Shown here piece by piece: positions 36,337 to 45,362 of a stretch of 64,000 nt of DNA. Numbering within the stretch: the stretch's first letter is position 1; every line of letters starts with the position of its first letter. The translations under genes were made by a program, and so were the position numbers. The DNA is from JBFHQE01 sp041592335. Its GTDB lineage: Bacteria > Pseudomonadota > Gammaproteobacteria > Thiohalobacterales > Thiohalobacteraceae. The stretch lies in the NCBI GenBank assembly GCA_041592335.1, contig JBFHQE010000002.1:1-64000 (forward strand), in the 5' to 3' direction. The notes under the pieces were generated by a model. The model did no database searches. It saw nothing but the letters and a program-made list of their open reading frames with translations, and was not told the origin of the DNA.

Positions 36337-36771
36337 ATGAAAGAAGCATTACACATAGTGTGTCCCGAGTGTCAGGCGGTCAATCGCATACCGGCCGAAC
36401 GGCTACGCGACAAACCCCGCTGCGGACAGTGCCACCGCGAGCTGTTCACGCAACACCCACTGGAACTTACCCACGCCAATTTTCAGAAACAGGCGACGCG
36501 CAACGACATACCATTGCTGATTGATTTCTGGGCTTCCTGGTGTGGCCCCTGCCAGATGATGGCCCCGCAATTCGAACAGGCCGCCGCCCTGCTCGAGCCG
36601 CAGGTACGCCTTGCCAAGCTGAACACTGAAACTGAACAGGGTCTTGCTGGCCAGTTTGGTATCCGTAGCATCCCGACGCTCATGCTGCTTCGTAATGGCC
36701 GGGAGATCGCGCGCCAGCCTGGTGCAATGGGGCGTGACGACATCGTACGCTGGACACGCAGTCATCTCTAG
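36337..36771 (+). CDS. trxC: Thioredoxin 2 (zinc-containing)
   Basis: 144 residues. Two N-terminal CxxC pairs (C9/C12 and C29/C32) bind zinc, and the thioredoxin active site WCGPC is at 68-72, followed by the cis-Pro motif SIPTLML. It is a cytoplasmic disulfide reductase, in many bacteria induced by oxidative stress and kept reduced by TrxB. The length equals E. coli TrxC (139) closely. Confidence 0.95.
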   Translation: MKEALHIVCPECQAVNRIPAERLRDKPRCGQCHRELFTQHPLELTHANFQKQATRNDIPLLIDFWASWCGPCQMMAPQFEQAAALLEPQVRLAKLNTETEQGLAGQFGIRSIPTLMLLRNGREIARQPGAMGRDDIVRWTRSHL

Positions 36772-36847
36772 CCGACACCCCTGAACACCCTTTACACTGT
36801 GCGTTCCTGTTACACTGAACGTACTTTCTGTTCCGGATTTTCCAGGC

Positions 36848-38578
36848 ATGTTTTTCTACCGTGTGCTACTGGGCCTGCTTGCCCTGATTTCCGTTGCCGC
36901 CGCCGACCAGGTAACGCTGGAAGTGCAGATCAATGGCCTCGAAGGCGAGCTGCTGGATAATGCCCGTGCCCTGCTTTCGCTGGAACTGTACCGCAAGGAA
37001 AGCAACCTGTCAGAGCTTCGCATTCAACGCCTGCATCGCAAGGCGAAGGATGAAATCAGCCTGGCTCTACAACCCTATGGCTACTACCTGCCCGTTATTC
37101 GAGCGCAACTCACCCGGGATAAACAACACTGGCTCGCCCGCTACGATATCGACCCGGGCCAGCCGACGCGCTGGCAACATATCGATATCGTACTGATCGG
37201 CGCAGGCAATCAGAACCCACTGCTGCAGCGAAGCGTCGAGCAAAGCGGCATCTATCCGGGCAATGCCATTAATCACAGCCAGTACGACGCCTTCAAGAAA
37301 TCGCTGTTACAAACGGCGCAGGCCAATGGTTATCTCGATGCGCGCTTTCGGGAAAGCCGCCTGATTATTCAGGAAGACCGCCTCCACGCGGATGTCATCC
37401 TTGAATTCGACACCGGTGTCCAATACACGCTGGGCGAAGTCACTTTCGAGGGCACCTCCCTTCCCCCGGACATGCTTCGGGATTACATTCCGTTCAAGAC
37501 CGGCGCCGTTTTTTCCTACGCACGCCTGCAAAAGCTGCAGCGCGCGCTGGAAAACAGCGATTACTTCGCCAACGTCGAGGTGATCCCCGAACAGGCGCAA
37601 GCGATCGATCAGCAAATTCCTGTCCGCGTACAACTGACTCCGCATCCACCCAACCGCTACCTCTTCGGCGTTGGGTTCGGCACCGACACCGGCCCCCGAA
37701 CACGCATTGGCTGGGAAAACCGGCAGCTCAACCGGTTCGGTCACAAGGCGGAAGCGGACTATCGTATCTCCGAGATCAAGACATCTTTTAATGCGCTCTA
37801 CCGAATACCGCTGAAACGCGCCCAGACCGATTTCCTGCAATTCGACACCTCCATCGGTCGCGAGGAAACGGACAGTTCGGAATCCCGTTTTGAATCGCTG
37901 GGCGTAAAGTTCAGCTTTCTTCATGCCGTATGGCGCAAGACGCTTTCCCTGACCCATCGCCAGGAAGACTTCGAGGCAGGCCTGACATCGGGTGACACGG
38001 TGCTGCTCATTCCCGCTATCTCATTTAGCCGTATCTGGGGCGGCGACCGGCTGATCGTCGACAAGGGTGCACGCGTGGAACTGGATTTGTCCGGCGCCTC
38101 AACAGACCTGTTCTCGGAAGCGACCTTCATGCAGGCAACGCTCGATTCAAAGCTGATTCATTCGCCCTGGGAAAATGGCCGGGTGCTGCTACGCGGCACG
38201 GTCGGCGCAACCCATACCCCGGAATTCGACAAGCTGCCACCCAGTATCCGCTTCTATGCCGGTGGCGATCAGAGCGTACGCGGTTACGACTACGAGTCGC
38301 TGGGTCCGAAAGACGCCTCGGGTGAAGTAATCGGTGCGCCGTTTCTGCTGGTCGGTAGCGTCGAGTACGAACACCTTATCAAGGGAAACTGGCGAGGCGC
38401 GCTATTCTACGATGTCGGTAATGCCATTGAGCATTTCAACGATCCACTGGAACAGGGCGTCGGCGTCGGCATTCGCTACCAATCCCCAATCGGCCTTATC
38501 CGGCTCGATATCGCCAACGCCATCAGTGAACCGGATAATCCCTGGCGTCTGCATTTAACCATCGGGCCGGATCTGTGA
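36848..38578 (+). CDS. tamA: TamA, outer-membrane Omp85-family protein
   Basis: 576 residues with a signal peptide (to about 19, VAAADQ). Three POTRA domains (about 22-265) are followed by a 16-strand barrel with the Omp85 L6 motif in FYAGGDQSVRGYDYESLG (VRGY, about 478). With TamB it helps insert outer-membrane proteins and move phospholipids. The TGA overlaps the tamB GTG start, the usual arrangement. Confidence 0.94.
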   Translation: MFFYRVLLGLLALISVAAADQVTLEVQINGLEGELLDNARALLSLELYRKESNLSELRIQRLHRKAKDEISLALQPYGYYLPVIRAQLTRDKQHWLARYDIDPGQPTRWQHIDIVLIGAGNQNPLLQRSVEQSGIYPGNAINHSQYDAFKKSLLQTAQANGYLDARFRESRLIIQEDRLHADVILEFDTGVQYTLGEVTFEGTSLPPDMLRDYIPFKTGAVFSYARLQKLQRALENSDYFANVEVIPEQAQAIDQQIPVRVQLTPHPPNRYLFGVGFGTDTGPRTRIGWENRQLNRFGHKAEADYRISEIKTSFNALYRIPLKRAQTDFLQFDTSIGREETDSSESRFESLGVKFSFLHAVWRKTLSLTHRQEDFEAGLTSGDTVLLIPAISFSRIWGGDRLIVDKGARVELDLSGASTDLFSEATFMQATLDSKLIHSPWENGRVLLRGTVGATHTPEFDKLPPSIRFYAGGDQSVRGYDYESLGPKDASGEVIGAPFLLVGSVEYEHLIKGNWRGALFYDVGNAIEHFNDPLEQGVGVGIRYQSPIGLIRLDIANAISEPDNPWRLHLTIGPDL

Positions 38579-41500
38579 AACGCGTATCAATCTTCCTTAG
38601 CCTGATTGTTATATTGCTGGGTGCGGCAATCGCCACGCTCGTATTCACGCCTGTCGGATTAACGCTTGGCTATCAACTGTTGCGCAAGGAATTTCCGGGC
38701 GAGCTACAGATCGAGTCGATCTCGGGCTCACTGCTCAACACCGTCAGGTTAGACGGCGTCAGTTACCGGGACCCGGACATTGTCGCCACACTGGACAGCG
38801 TCGAAGTTAACTGGCGCTGGCGCGCGCTCTTTGAAGACGTCATCCATATAAAATCCAGCACCGCCTCAGGCCTGAGCATCCAATACGCAACCCCGGATAC
38901 CGCAGACAGCGACACAACAACCCAGCTCGGTCCTTACCTGCCGGATAATCTCATTATTGATCAGCTAACGCTGGATAAGGCGAATTATCGTCAGGATGAC
39001 GTTCAGATATCGCTGACTGACAGTACACTCTCCATCGACAAGGGCGTACTGCAACTGACAACTGGCGTCTCATACCATCAACCGGACGCCGATAGTTATC
39101 TCTCTGACGTGACCATCAGGCTGCATCAGCAAGCGCAAGCCTGGCAAATCGAACAGTTGTACCTGACGCTACCCAATGAGGCTCCACTGATTGCCAGCGG
39201 GTTTATTCATTATGACAGCAGCATGGCACTGCAACTGAACTGGCAACAGCTGCACTGGCCCCTGACAAGTGATCAACAGCCCTGGCCGATCGCATTAGGC
39301 ACAGGCACGGCCGATATCAATGGCACACTGGATGATCTGCGGTTCGCGCTTAGCACAACCTTCATCAATGACCGACTGACCGGCCACCTTGAAACGCAGG
39401 GGAAATTGCAAGGCAGCCAGCTTGAGCTGGCGCAGCTGGTCATTGAGACAGCCAACGGCAACCTCAATGGCGAGGCTACGCTGGATTTCAAGGAAGACCT
39501 GATCTGGCGGGCCAATATCGTGTTCGCCGATCTTAATCCGGAAATCATCGAAACGCAGTGGCCGGGCCTGCTCAAGGGCCAACTGGCAATCAGCGGAAAT
39601 CTCCGGCAGCAACAGTTGAAACAGGAAATACAGCTACGGTCGCTTTCCGGCATGTTACGTGGCTACCCCGTGAACGCGACCGGCAAGTTTCGACACAGTG
39701 GTGATCACCTCAACATCCAGCAACTGGCGCTACAATCAGGGCGCACCCATATCACCGTCGAGGGTGAACTCAATCAACGCTGGCAAACCCAATGGTCCAT
39801 AGCCAGCCCCGATCTTGCCGAGCTCTACCCGGGTGCCGGCGGTTCCCTGCAGGCCAGCGGTAAACTCACCGGACCACGTGAGTATCCCGTTATCCAGACA
39901 AGCTTTACCGGCAAGAAGCTACGATTTGACGATTATGCGATTCAGTCAATCTCAGGCGAAGCGCATATCGATACCGGTGAAAAGGGAAACTGGCGCGCAA
40001 TGGCAACTGCCGAACAACTACGCGCTGGCGACCAACAGCTGCAACAGGCAACGGCATTGTTACAGGGCCAGGTTTTGCAACACCGGTTACAGCTTAATCT
40101 GCAACAAAATGGCATACAGGCGCAGCTGGTCGCCGAGGGAACCTGGAATAACCAACAATGGCGGGGGCAACTGCTCAAGGCTGATTGGCAGTCGCCGCGA
40201 CTGGGTGACTGGCAACTGCTGTCGCCCGTCTCAAATATCCTGGTTGACGCCCGTAACGCCCGTCTTGCGACGAGCTGCTGGCAACAGGATACCGCCCAAC
40301 TCTGCACAGACCTCAACTATGGACAGGAGACTGGCTGGAGCAGCACAGTCGAAGGCCGGGAACTACCGCTGGCTTTCGCCAAACCCTGGCTACCCGAACA
40401 ACTGGAACTCAATGGCACGGCTTCCTTTAATGGCACATTGAAAGCAGGTCCGGGCTCAGGCATTCCTGAAAGCGGTAACCTCACGCTCACTCTGCCTGCT
40501 GGTAACCTGCGTTATGGCGAACAGAGCGAAGACGCCCTGGATTATATGGGCGGCGAACTTGAACTGACACTTGTTCAACAGACGCTGCAGGGAAAACTTC
40601 TTTTTCAAATTAATCCACACACCGAGCTGCGTGGCGATGGGCGAATTACCCAGCTATTGAGCCAATCACCCCAGTTATCCGCACAGCTGCATGGCAACCT
40701 GGACGAGCTGGGCCTGATCGAACCCTTTATCACCCAAATCGACCAGCTTTCAGGCAAACTTTCCGCGGACATTTCCTTCAGCGGGAGTCTTTATCAACCG
40801 ATGTTACAGGGTCAGCTTGCCTTGACCGAAGGACGGTTTGTTATCCCACAAACGGCCGTGGCCTATCACGATGTGGCACTGACACTGTCATCCGAAACGA
40901 AACGCAGGCTGGCGGTAACAGGTTACGCCCGCAGCGCCGAACAGGGAGAGCTGCGTGTAACGGGCAATCTGTTACTGCATGAAACCCAGCCCTGGGAGAT
41001 GCGTCTCAAACTCAAGGGCAAGGATTTTCTTGTCAGCGACACGCTGGAAACCCAGTTGCGCGTCAACCCTGATCTGCAACTCAACATTCAGCCCTATAGC
41101 ATCAACCTTAGCGGTGATCTGTTAATCCCCCGGGCACGCCTGAAACCCAAGGATTACCAGGGCGCGGTCACCCCTTCCAGTGACACCGAATTCGTCCAGC
41201 AGGAATCTCAGGCTGCCCAGACACGCTGGAAATTTTATAGCCTGGTCACTATCCAGCTTGGCGAAGATATCTATTTTCATGGATACGGGCTGCAAGGCTT
41301 TTTCTCTGGCAGCGTAAAAATTCAGGACGAACCCGGACTGCTGACCCGCGGCACCGGGGAACTGGCCATTCGCGAAGGTATTTATCGAGCTTACGGACAG
41401 GACCTGAATATCGAGATCGGTCGCCTGTTATTCAATAACTCGCCGCTCGATTCCCCTGCCATTCACGTTCGCGCCACACGCACGGTTGGCTCCATAAAGG

Positions 41501-41934
41501 CCGGGATGCAGACCGATGGACAGATACGCTCACCGAGCGTGAGTCTGTATTCAAGCCCCACCATGTCGGACTCGGATACACTCTCCTACATTCTGTTTGG
41601 CCGCCCCCTGAACAAAACCAGTGAAAGCGAAACCGCCACCCTGGCCCAGGCAGCATCGGCTATCGGCTTATCCGGTGGCGGTATGTTTGCCGAGCATATC
41701 GGTGAACAACTGGGACTGGACGAAGTCTCGGTGGAGAGTGGCGAAACGCTTGAGGAAACAGCTTTACTAGTGGGCAAATACCTGTCGCCCTCGTTGTATC
41801 TTGGCTACAGCGTCGGACTGTTCGAGCCAATCAATACCTTGTTACTGCGCTACCGAATCAACGAGAACTGGATGATAGAAACCGAAACCGGCGCCGAGTC
41901 CGGCGGTGACATTTTATATACGATAGAACGCTGA
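38575..41934 (+). CDS. tamB: TamB, translocation and assembly module inner-membrane protein
   Basis: 1119 residues starting at GTG. A single N-terminal anchor (about 5-25) precedes a very long beta-rich periplasmic region of repeated amphipathic strands and the conserved C-terminal domain (about 790-1119; SYILFGRPLN and YLSPSLYLGYSVGLF near the end). The taco-shaped groove spans the periplasm and is thought to conduct lipids. E. coli TamB is 1259 residues; the shorter repeat region is within the family range. Coupled to tamA by GTGA. Confidence 0.94.
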   Translation: MKRVSIFLSLIVILLGAAIATLVFTPVGLTLGYQLLRKEFPGELQIESISGSLLNTVRLDGVSYRDPDIVATLDSVEVNWRWRALFEDVIHIKSSTASGLSIQYATPDTADSDTTTQLGPYLPDNLIIDQLTLDKANYRQDDVQISLTDSTLSIDKGVLQLTTGVSYHQPDADSYLSDVTIRLHQQAQAWQIEQLYLTLPNEAPLIASGFIHYDSSMALQLNWQQLHWPLTSDQQPWPIALGTGTADINGTLDDLRFALSTTFINDRLTGHLETQGKLQGSQLELAQLVIETANGNLNGEATLDFKEDLIWRANIVFADLNPEIIETQWPGLLKGQLAISGNLRQQQLKQEIQLRSLSGMLRGYPVNATGKFRHSGDHLNIQQLALQSGRTHITVEGELNQRWQTQWSIASPDLAELYPGAGGSLQASGKLTGPREYPVIQTSFTGKKLRFDDYAIQSISGEAHIDTGEKGNWRAMATAEQLRAGDQQLQQATALLQGQVLQHRLQLNLQQNGIQAQLVAEGTWNNQQWRGQLLKADWQSPRLGDWQLLSPVSNILVDARNARLATSCWQQDTAQLCTDLNYGQETGWSSTVEGRELPLAFAKPWLPEQLELNGTASFNGTLKAGPGSGIPESGNLTLTLPAGNLRYGEQSEDALDYMGGELELTLVQQTLQGKLLFQINPHTELRGDGRITQLLSQSPQLSAQLHGNLDELGLIEPFITQIDQLSGKLSADISFSGSLYQPMLQGQLALTEGRFVIPQTAVAYHDVALTLSSETKRRLAVTGYARSAEQGELRVTGNLLLHETQPWEMRLKLKGKDFLVSDTLETQLRVNPDLQLNIQPYSINLSGDLLIPRARLKPKDYQGAVTPSSDTEFVQQESQAAQTRWKFYSLVTIQLGEDIYFHGYGLQGFFSGSVKIQDEPGLLTRGTGELAIREGIYRAYGQDLNIEIGRLLFNNSPLDSPAIHVRATRTVGSIKAGMQTDGQIRSPSVSLYSSPTMSDSDTLSYILFGRPLNKTSESETATLAQAASAIGLSGGGMFAEHIGEQLGLDEVSVESGETLEETALLVGKYLSPSLYLGYSVGLFEPINTLLLRYRINENWMIETETGAESGGDILYTIER

Positions 41935-41952
41935 TCATCCCGCTCTTAATGA

Positions 41953-41980
41953 CAAAGGCCAGGCTTTCACCCGGCCTTTG
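41953..41980. terminator. Terminator between convergent tamB and hsp20
   Basis: CAAAGGCC (41953-41960) pairs with GGCCTTTG (41973-41980) around a 12-base loop containing a further short dyad. It sits in the 68-bp convergent gap and can serve both strands. The T-tracts are short. Confidence 0.55.
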
Positions 41981-42002
41981 AGTTGCTTGCCTGAACAGCG
42001 TA

Positions 42003-42470
42003 TCAGGCCGCCTGATCAGTTTCCCGCTTGTGTTCGATCGCTGAAGTTTCTGCCTGAATCGAAATCTTCTTCGGCTTCATCGCCTCGGGAATCTCGCGCT
42101 TGAGATCAACGGTCAGCAAACCATTGCTCATCCTCGCGCCGACAACCTCGACATGATCAGCCAGATTAAACTTGCGCTCAAAGGCGCGTGTGGCAATACC
42201 TCGATACAGGTATTTGCGCTCGGCTTCCTCATCCGCCTTGCGACCCTTGATCGTCATCACACCGCGTTCGACTTCGATATCAATTTCATCCTGGTTAAAT
42301 CCGGCCACCGCCAGGGTGATGTTATAGCGGTTTTCATCCAGCACCTCGATATCGTAAGGTGGATAGGCCGACCCGGTTTTATCCGATCGGTAAGCGCCTT
42401 CCAGCAACGAAGCCAGACGGTCAAAGCCAATAGTGGTGCGGTACAAGGGTGTCAAATCAATTGTGTTCAT
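42003..42470 (-). CDS. Small heat shock protein (Hsp20/IbpA family)
   Basis: 155 residues from the ATG at 42470, chosen for the GGAG 9 bases ahead. The alpha-crystallin domain covers about 35-125: YPPYDIEVLDENRYNITLAVAGF, KADEEAERKYLYRGIATRAFERKFNLADHVEV and the C-terminal strand NGLLTVDLKREIPE; the IxI-type motif is KKISIQ (ISI). It holds unfolding proteins for refolding by DnaK and ClpB. A sigma-32 promoter lies upstream. Confidence 0.93.
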   Translation of the reverse strand: MNTIDLTPLYRTTIGFDRLASLLEGAYRSDKTGSAYPPYDIEVLDENRYNITLAVAGFNQDEIDIEVERGVMTIKGRKADEEAERKYLYRGIATRAFERKFNLADHVEVVGARMSNGLLTVDLKREIPEAMKPKKISIQAETSAIEHKRETDQAA

Positions 42471-42544
42471 CTGCATATTCTCCATTGAAGCAATATGTAA
42501 CTGGGAAACCAATCGTGCGCCATGCGCCCCGATCCCAGTCACTA

Positions 42545-42572
42545 ACATTGGGCCTGACACCCGGCTTTCAAG
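42545..42572 (-). promoter_or_regulatory. Sigma-32 (RpoH) heat-shock promoter
   Basis: Minus-strand CTTGAAA (42566-42572) is an exact -35 match, followed after 13 bp by CCCAATGT (42545-42552) against consensus CCCCATNT. It lies about 75 bases upstream of the Hsp20 start and fits the function of the gene. Confidence 0.75.
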
Positions 42573-42719
42573 CCTAAAAAGATTTTATCTCCGATAAATA
42601 TGGCTGATTTTTATCCGCTGAATTTACGCGCTTATGTCCCCCCCCCGGAGACTGGGCTTTCTCCAGCGGGAATGTTTTAATCTCACAGATACAACCCGAT
42701 AACGCCTCGAGGTTTCCGC

Positions 42720-43640
42720 ATGGATATTGTTCAGGAGTTTTTTTCTGCCATTAGCTGGGATGTACTTATCAAGTCCGGGCTGCGCGTGTTAATCATCCTG
42801 CTGATTGCTTGGCTGGCATTGGTGATCTTCAAGAAGTTTCTGCACCGGATTGAACGAGAGCTGGTGGATAAAAGCGTGGCCGAGGGCGAACCGCCTTCCG
42901 AATCCCAGAAACGGGTTGAAACGATCATTCGGTTAACACGTCAGGCCGTGACCATTGTGCTCTGGGTGACGGTGCTGTTGATCATATTGAAAGAAGTGGG
43001 CGTCGAGATTGCCCCCATCATTGCCAGCGCCGGGATCGTCGGGCTCGCTGTAGGTTTCGGCGCGCAGAACCTGGTCCGGGATGTTATTTCCGGTTTCTTT
43101 ATCATTCTCGAAAACCAGATAAGAGTGGGTGATGTGGCGATCATCAATGGTACTGGAGGACTGGTCGAAAAAATCAACTTCCGCACCACGGTACTGCGAG
43201 ATCTGTCCGGCATCGTGCATGTATTTCCTAACGGCACCATTAATACCATCAGTAACCTGACCAACGAATGGTCTGCCTACGTATTCGACATCGGCGTTGC
43301 CTATAAAGAAGATACAGACCGGGTCATCGAGATAATGCGCGGCGTGGGAACAGCAATGCTGGAAGATGAAAAGTTCGGCAACCTGATGCTGGAAGAGCCG
43401 GAGATTTTCGGTGTCGACAAGTTTGCCGATTCCGCCGTGATGATCAAGGGACGTATCCGCACCAAACCGATCAAGCAATGGGAAGTTGGCCGCGAATACC
43501 TGCGTCGCATCAAACAGGCCTTTGATAAAAACGGTATTGAAATCCCCTTCCCGCACCGCTCCATTTATTTTGGTGAAGTCAGTAAACCCATCGATGTTCA
43601 ACTCATGCAGAACAAACCTTATAAAGGAGCAACATCATGA
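42720..43640 (+). CDS. mscS: Small-conductance mechanosensitive channel (MscS)
   Basis: 306 residues. Three membrane helices (about 15-35, 75-95, 100-120) end in the pore helix IIASAGIVGLAVGFGAQNLVRDVISGFFI (about 98-126), with the alternating Gly/Ala of the gate, followed by the beta domain (VGDVAIINGTGGLVEKINFRTTVLRD) and the alpha/beta vestibule. It releases solutes during hypo-osmotic shock, complementing betaine accumulation. No signal or extra N-terminal domain. Confidence 0.93.
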   Translation: MDIVQEFFSAISWDVLIKSGLRVLIILLIAWLALVIFKKFLHRIERELVDKSVAEGEPPSESQKRVETIIRLTRQAVTIVLWVTVLLIILKEVGVEIAPIIASAGIVGLAVGFGAQNLVRDVISGFFIILENQIRVGDVAIINGTGGLVEKINFRTTVLRDLSGIVHVFPNGTINTISNLTNEWSAYVFDIGVAYKEDTDRVIEIMRGVGTAMLEDEKFGNLMLEEPEIFGVDKFADSAVMIKGRIRTKPIKQWEVGREYLRRIKQAFDKNGIEIPFPHRSIYFGEVSKPIDVQLMQNKPYKGATS

Positions 43641-43687
43641 ATCGTCTGGAACAGTACAAACCGATGACAATGCGTAAAGTAGCCTGA
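43637..43687 (+). CDS. 16-residue ORF coupled to mscS
   Basis: The frame MNRLEQYKPMTMRKVA starts in an ATGA overlap with the mscS stop and has AAAGGAG 8 bases ahead, a better RBS than many full genes here. It stops after 16 codons. It may be a real micropeptide or the first codons of a gene lost by deletion; the following bases 43688-43941 are AT-rich and hold no gene. Confidence 0.35.
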   Translation: MNRLEQYKPMTMRKVA

Positions 43688-43941
43688 CAATTGCCTTCAT
43701 AACTCACTTTTATCGGTAATTAATTGTTTTTAGATAATTTTTAGCCTCAACCTCTGACAATTCGTTGTTCCCACGTGTCGGATTATTTAATTTTTTGTCT
43801 GGCTGGAGCATAAGCAAGGACTTATTTGCCACGTACAACCATCTGTTATTTATACATTTATAAGAAATCGGGCTTATTTATTGCAGCTTTTTCTACCAGA
43901 ACAAGCTGTACATGCAAATAACAAATTTAGGAGGAGTCCAA

Positions 43942-44484
43942 ATGAGGTCTCAACACTACCTTACTAGTGCTGTATTGGCGCTATTCACTTTCTTCATGGG
44001 CTCCGCCCAGGTTCTGGCTTCAACACCCGATGGCGAAACACCGGCCAATGAAGGTGTTTGTGATGTCCTCATTGGCAGCACCCCTGGTTTATATGGATTG
44101 TGTAACGCATATTGCGAAGCTCAAGACTTGGATATGTTCGGCGAGCAAAAGGGATCAAATCCTAAAATCCTGGCTAACTACAGAAAGAAAATGCAAAGCG
44201 GCGATCCTGATATGCCTTGTCTGGCACCACCGCCTTGCGAATGCTGGACGCAGGAAGAAGCTAATGCAGCAGCTCTTAATGGGGTATGCAACTTTAATAC
44301 AGAGGGCACCTATGCTGAGATTCTAAGTAGCTCAGTAAGACTAAATATCGACACTAGCAGGCCTTCTTGCCGATACCGCAACGCTATCACTCGCGAACGC
44401 CGTGACATTGATCCGATGGCTGCTGAAGAAGCTCCCAACTGTTATAGCTTCGTCGTAAACGCTTGCGCAGCAGTCGGCCAGTAA
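43942..44484 (+). CDS. Secreted cysteine-rich protein of unknown function
   Basis: 180 residues from the ATG at 43942, preceded by GGAGGA. A signal peptide (about 1-25, ending VLAST) leads to a mature protein with ten Cys, including GLYGLCNAYCEAQD, PCLAPPPCECW and NCYSFVVNAC, probably disulfide-bonded. I associate the GLYGLC-AYCEAQ stretch with proteins of PEP-CTERM-bearing genomes, but no name or function is known to me. The VPLPA-CTERM gene follows 40 bases later with the same style of RBS, suggesting a pair. Confidence 0.7.
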   Translation: MRSQHYLTSAVLALFTFFMGSAQVLASTPDGETPANEGVCDVLIGSTPGLYGLCNAYCEAQDLDMFGEQKGSNPKILANYRKKMQSGDPDMPCLAPPPCECWTQEEANAAALNGVCNFNTEGTYAEILSSSVRLNIDTSRPSCRYRNAITRERRDIDPMAAEEAPNCYSFVVNACAAVGQ

Positions 44485-44524
44485 TTTAATAAATCATCAC
44501 TAATAAATACATCTTGGAGGAGAT

Positions 44525-45082
44525 ATGGCTAACCAACTAAAGACAGCGTGCTTCGCCGCTATTACTGCCACCTGTTTCTCTATCAATATTCAGGCAGCCA
44601 TTATCAATTTTACCGTTACTGGAAACGTTGATGATTCTTTTACAAGCACAAATGATTTCGGGTTAAACCTCGGAGATACCATTACTGCCTCTGGCACATT
44701 CGATGATTCCGGCCTAACTGGGACAGGAGCAGAGTTTGTCAGTTTTGGTTCAGGATCATTTAACTCGATGTCCCTTGATGTTGGAAACAGCTCATTCGTT
44801 GAAACCGACGACAATAATTATCTAACCGGCTTCCCAAGACTTTTTTTCCAGGACGGTGTATTTGATGGAATTAATTTCAACACGGACTTCAGTATCGAAA
44901 GCTACTTTCAAAGCAGTGGCACCACCAAAACCTTTCAGGGTGAAGATGACAACTTTGGCTGGTTTGGAGGAAGCTGGGACGTAAGCAGCTACAGCGCTTC
45001 TCCCGTACCCGTCCCAGCAGCCGTCTGGTTATTCGGCTCAGGCTTACTCGGTCTAATTGGCGTTGCTCGTCGTAAACACTAA
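44525..45082 (+). CDS. VPLPA/PEP-CTERM sorting-domain protein
   Basis: 185 residues. A signal peptide (about 1-25, ending IQAAI) precedes a beta-rich body with repeated Gly/Asp/Ser (IINFTVTGNVDDSF...). The C-terminus has PVPVPAAVWLFGSGLLGLIGVARRKH: the PEP-like motif, a membrane helix and a basic end, recognised by exosortase. It should be exported and processed at the envelope. RBS GGAGGAG precedes the ATG. The terminator follows at 45104. Confidence 0.85.
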   Translation: MANQLKTACFAAITATCFSINIQAAIINFTVTGNVDDSFTSTNDFGLNLGDTITASGTFDDSGLTGTGAEFVSFGSGSFNSMSLDVGNSSFVETDDNNYLTGFPRLFFQDGVFDGINFNTDFSIESYFQSSGTTKTFQGEDDNFGWFGGSWDVSSYSASPVPVPAAVWLFGSGLLGLIGVARRKH

Positions 45083-45103
45083 GCTACTACTAACTTGATG
45101 AAC

Positions 45104-45129
45104 AAAGCGGCCTCCGGGCCGCTTTTTTT
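45104..45129 (+). terminator. Rho-independent terminator of the VPLPA-CTERM gene
   Basis: AAAGCGGCC-TCCG-GGCCGCTTT is followed by TTTT, 22 bases after the stop codon. Confidence 0.88.
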
Positions 45130-45156
45130 ATCGGCCATATAAAACCTACAGGCATG

Positions 45157-45180
45157 AAAAAAGGGTCCAGTGGACCCTTT
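45157..45180 (-). terminator. Displaced terminator of tRNA-Ser(GCT)
   Basis: On the minus strand AAAGGGTCC-A-CTGGACCCTTT is followed by a run of T and ends transcription coming from the right. It lies about 11 bases beyond the left attachment site. In the uninterrupted chromosome it would sit directly after the tRNA-Ser 3' end; the 14-kb element now separates the two. Confidence 0.7.
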
Positions 45181-45190
45181 AATCTTTATG

Positions 45191-45211
45191 GTGGCGGAGA
45201 GCGAGTCCGCC
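45191..45211. other. Left attachment site (attL)
   Basis: GGCGGA-GAGCGAG-TCCGCC: a perfect 6-bp inverted repeat around 7 bases. The left half is host sequence, the right half TCCGCC comes from the element. The 7-base centre equals the usual crossover length of tyrosine recombinases. The same left half and centre recur at 59183-59195. Confidence 0.8.
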
Positions 45212-45332
45212 TAACTATTGTCCAATACCGTCCATCAGCGTCTATTAATTATAATATTTAACACTTAAATTACAGTATCTTAGTAATTTCTTGTCTATCT
45301 CTGTCCAGCACGATATCCTGCTATCTAAGTTA

Positions 45333-45357
45333 ATTTTGTGGGTAAGTTTGTGGGTAG
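45333..45357 (+). repeat. Integrase arm-type repeat, left end
   Basis: ATTTTGTGGGTAAGTTTG continues as a second GTGGGTA unit. A copy matching 22 of the first 24 bases, in the same orientation, lies near the right end at 59105. Two GTGGGTA/GTAGGTA units spaced 12 bp form each site. It sits directly upstream of the integrase start, so binding could also autoregulate int. Confidence 0.6.
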
Positions 45358-45362
45358 AGATC

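Noticed and set aside
42637..42646. A run of C upstream of mscS as a phase-variation tract
   Set aside because: It lies in the intergenic region away from an assignable promoter spacer and a single homopolymer is weak evidence.
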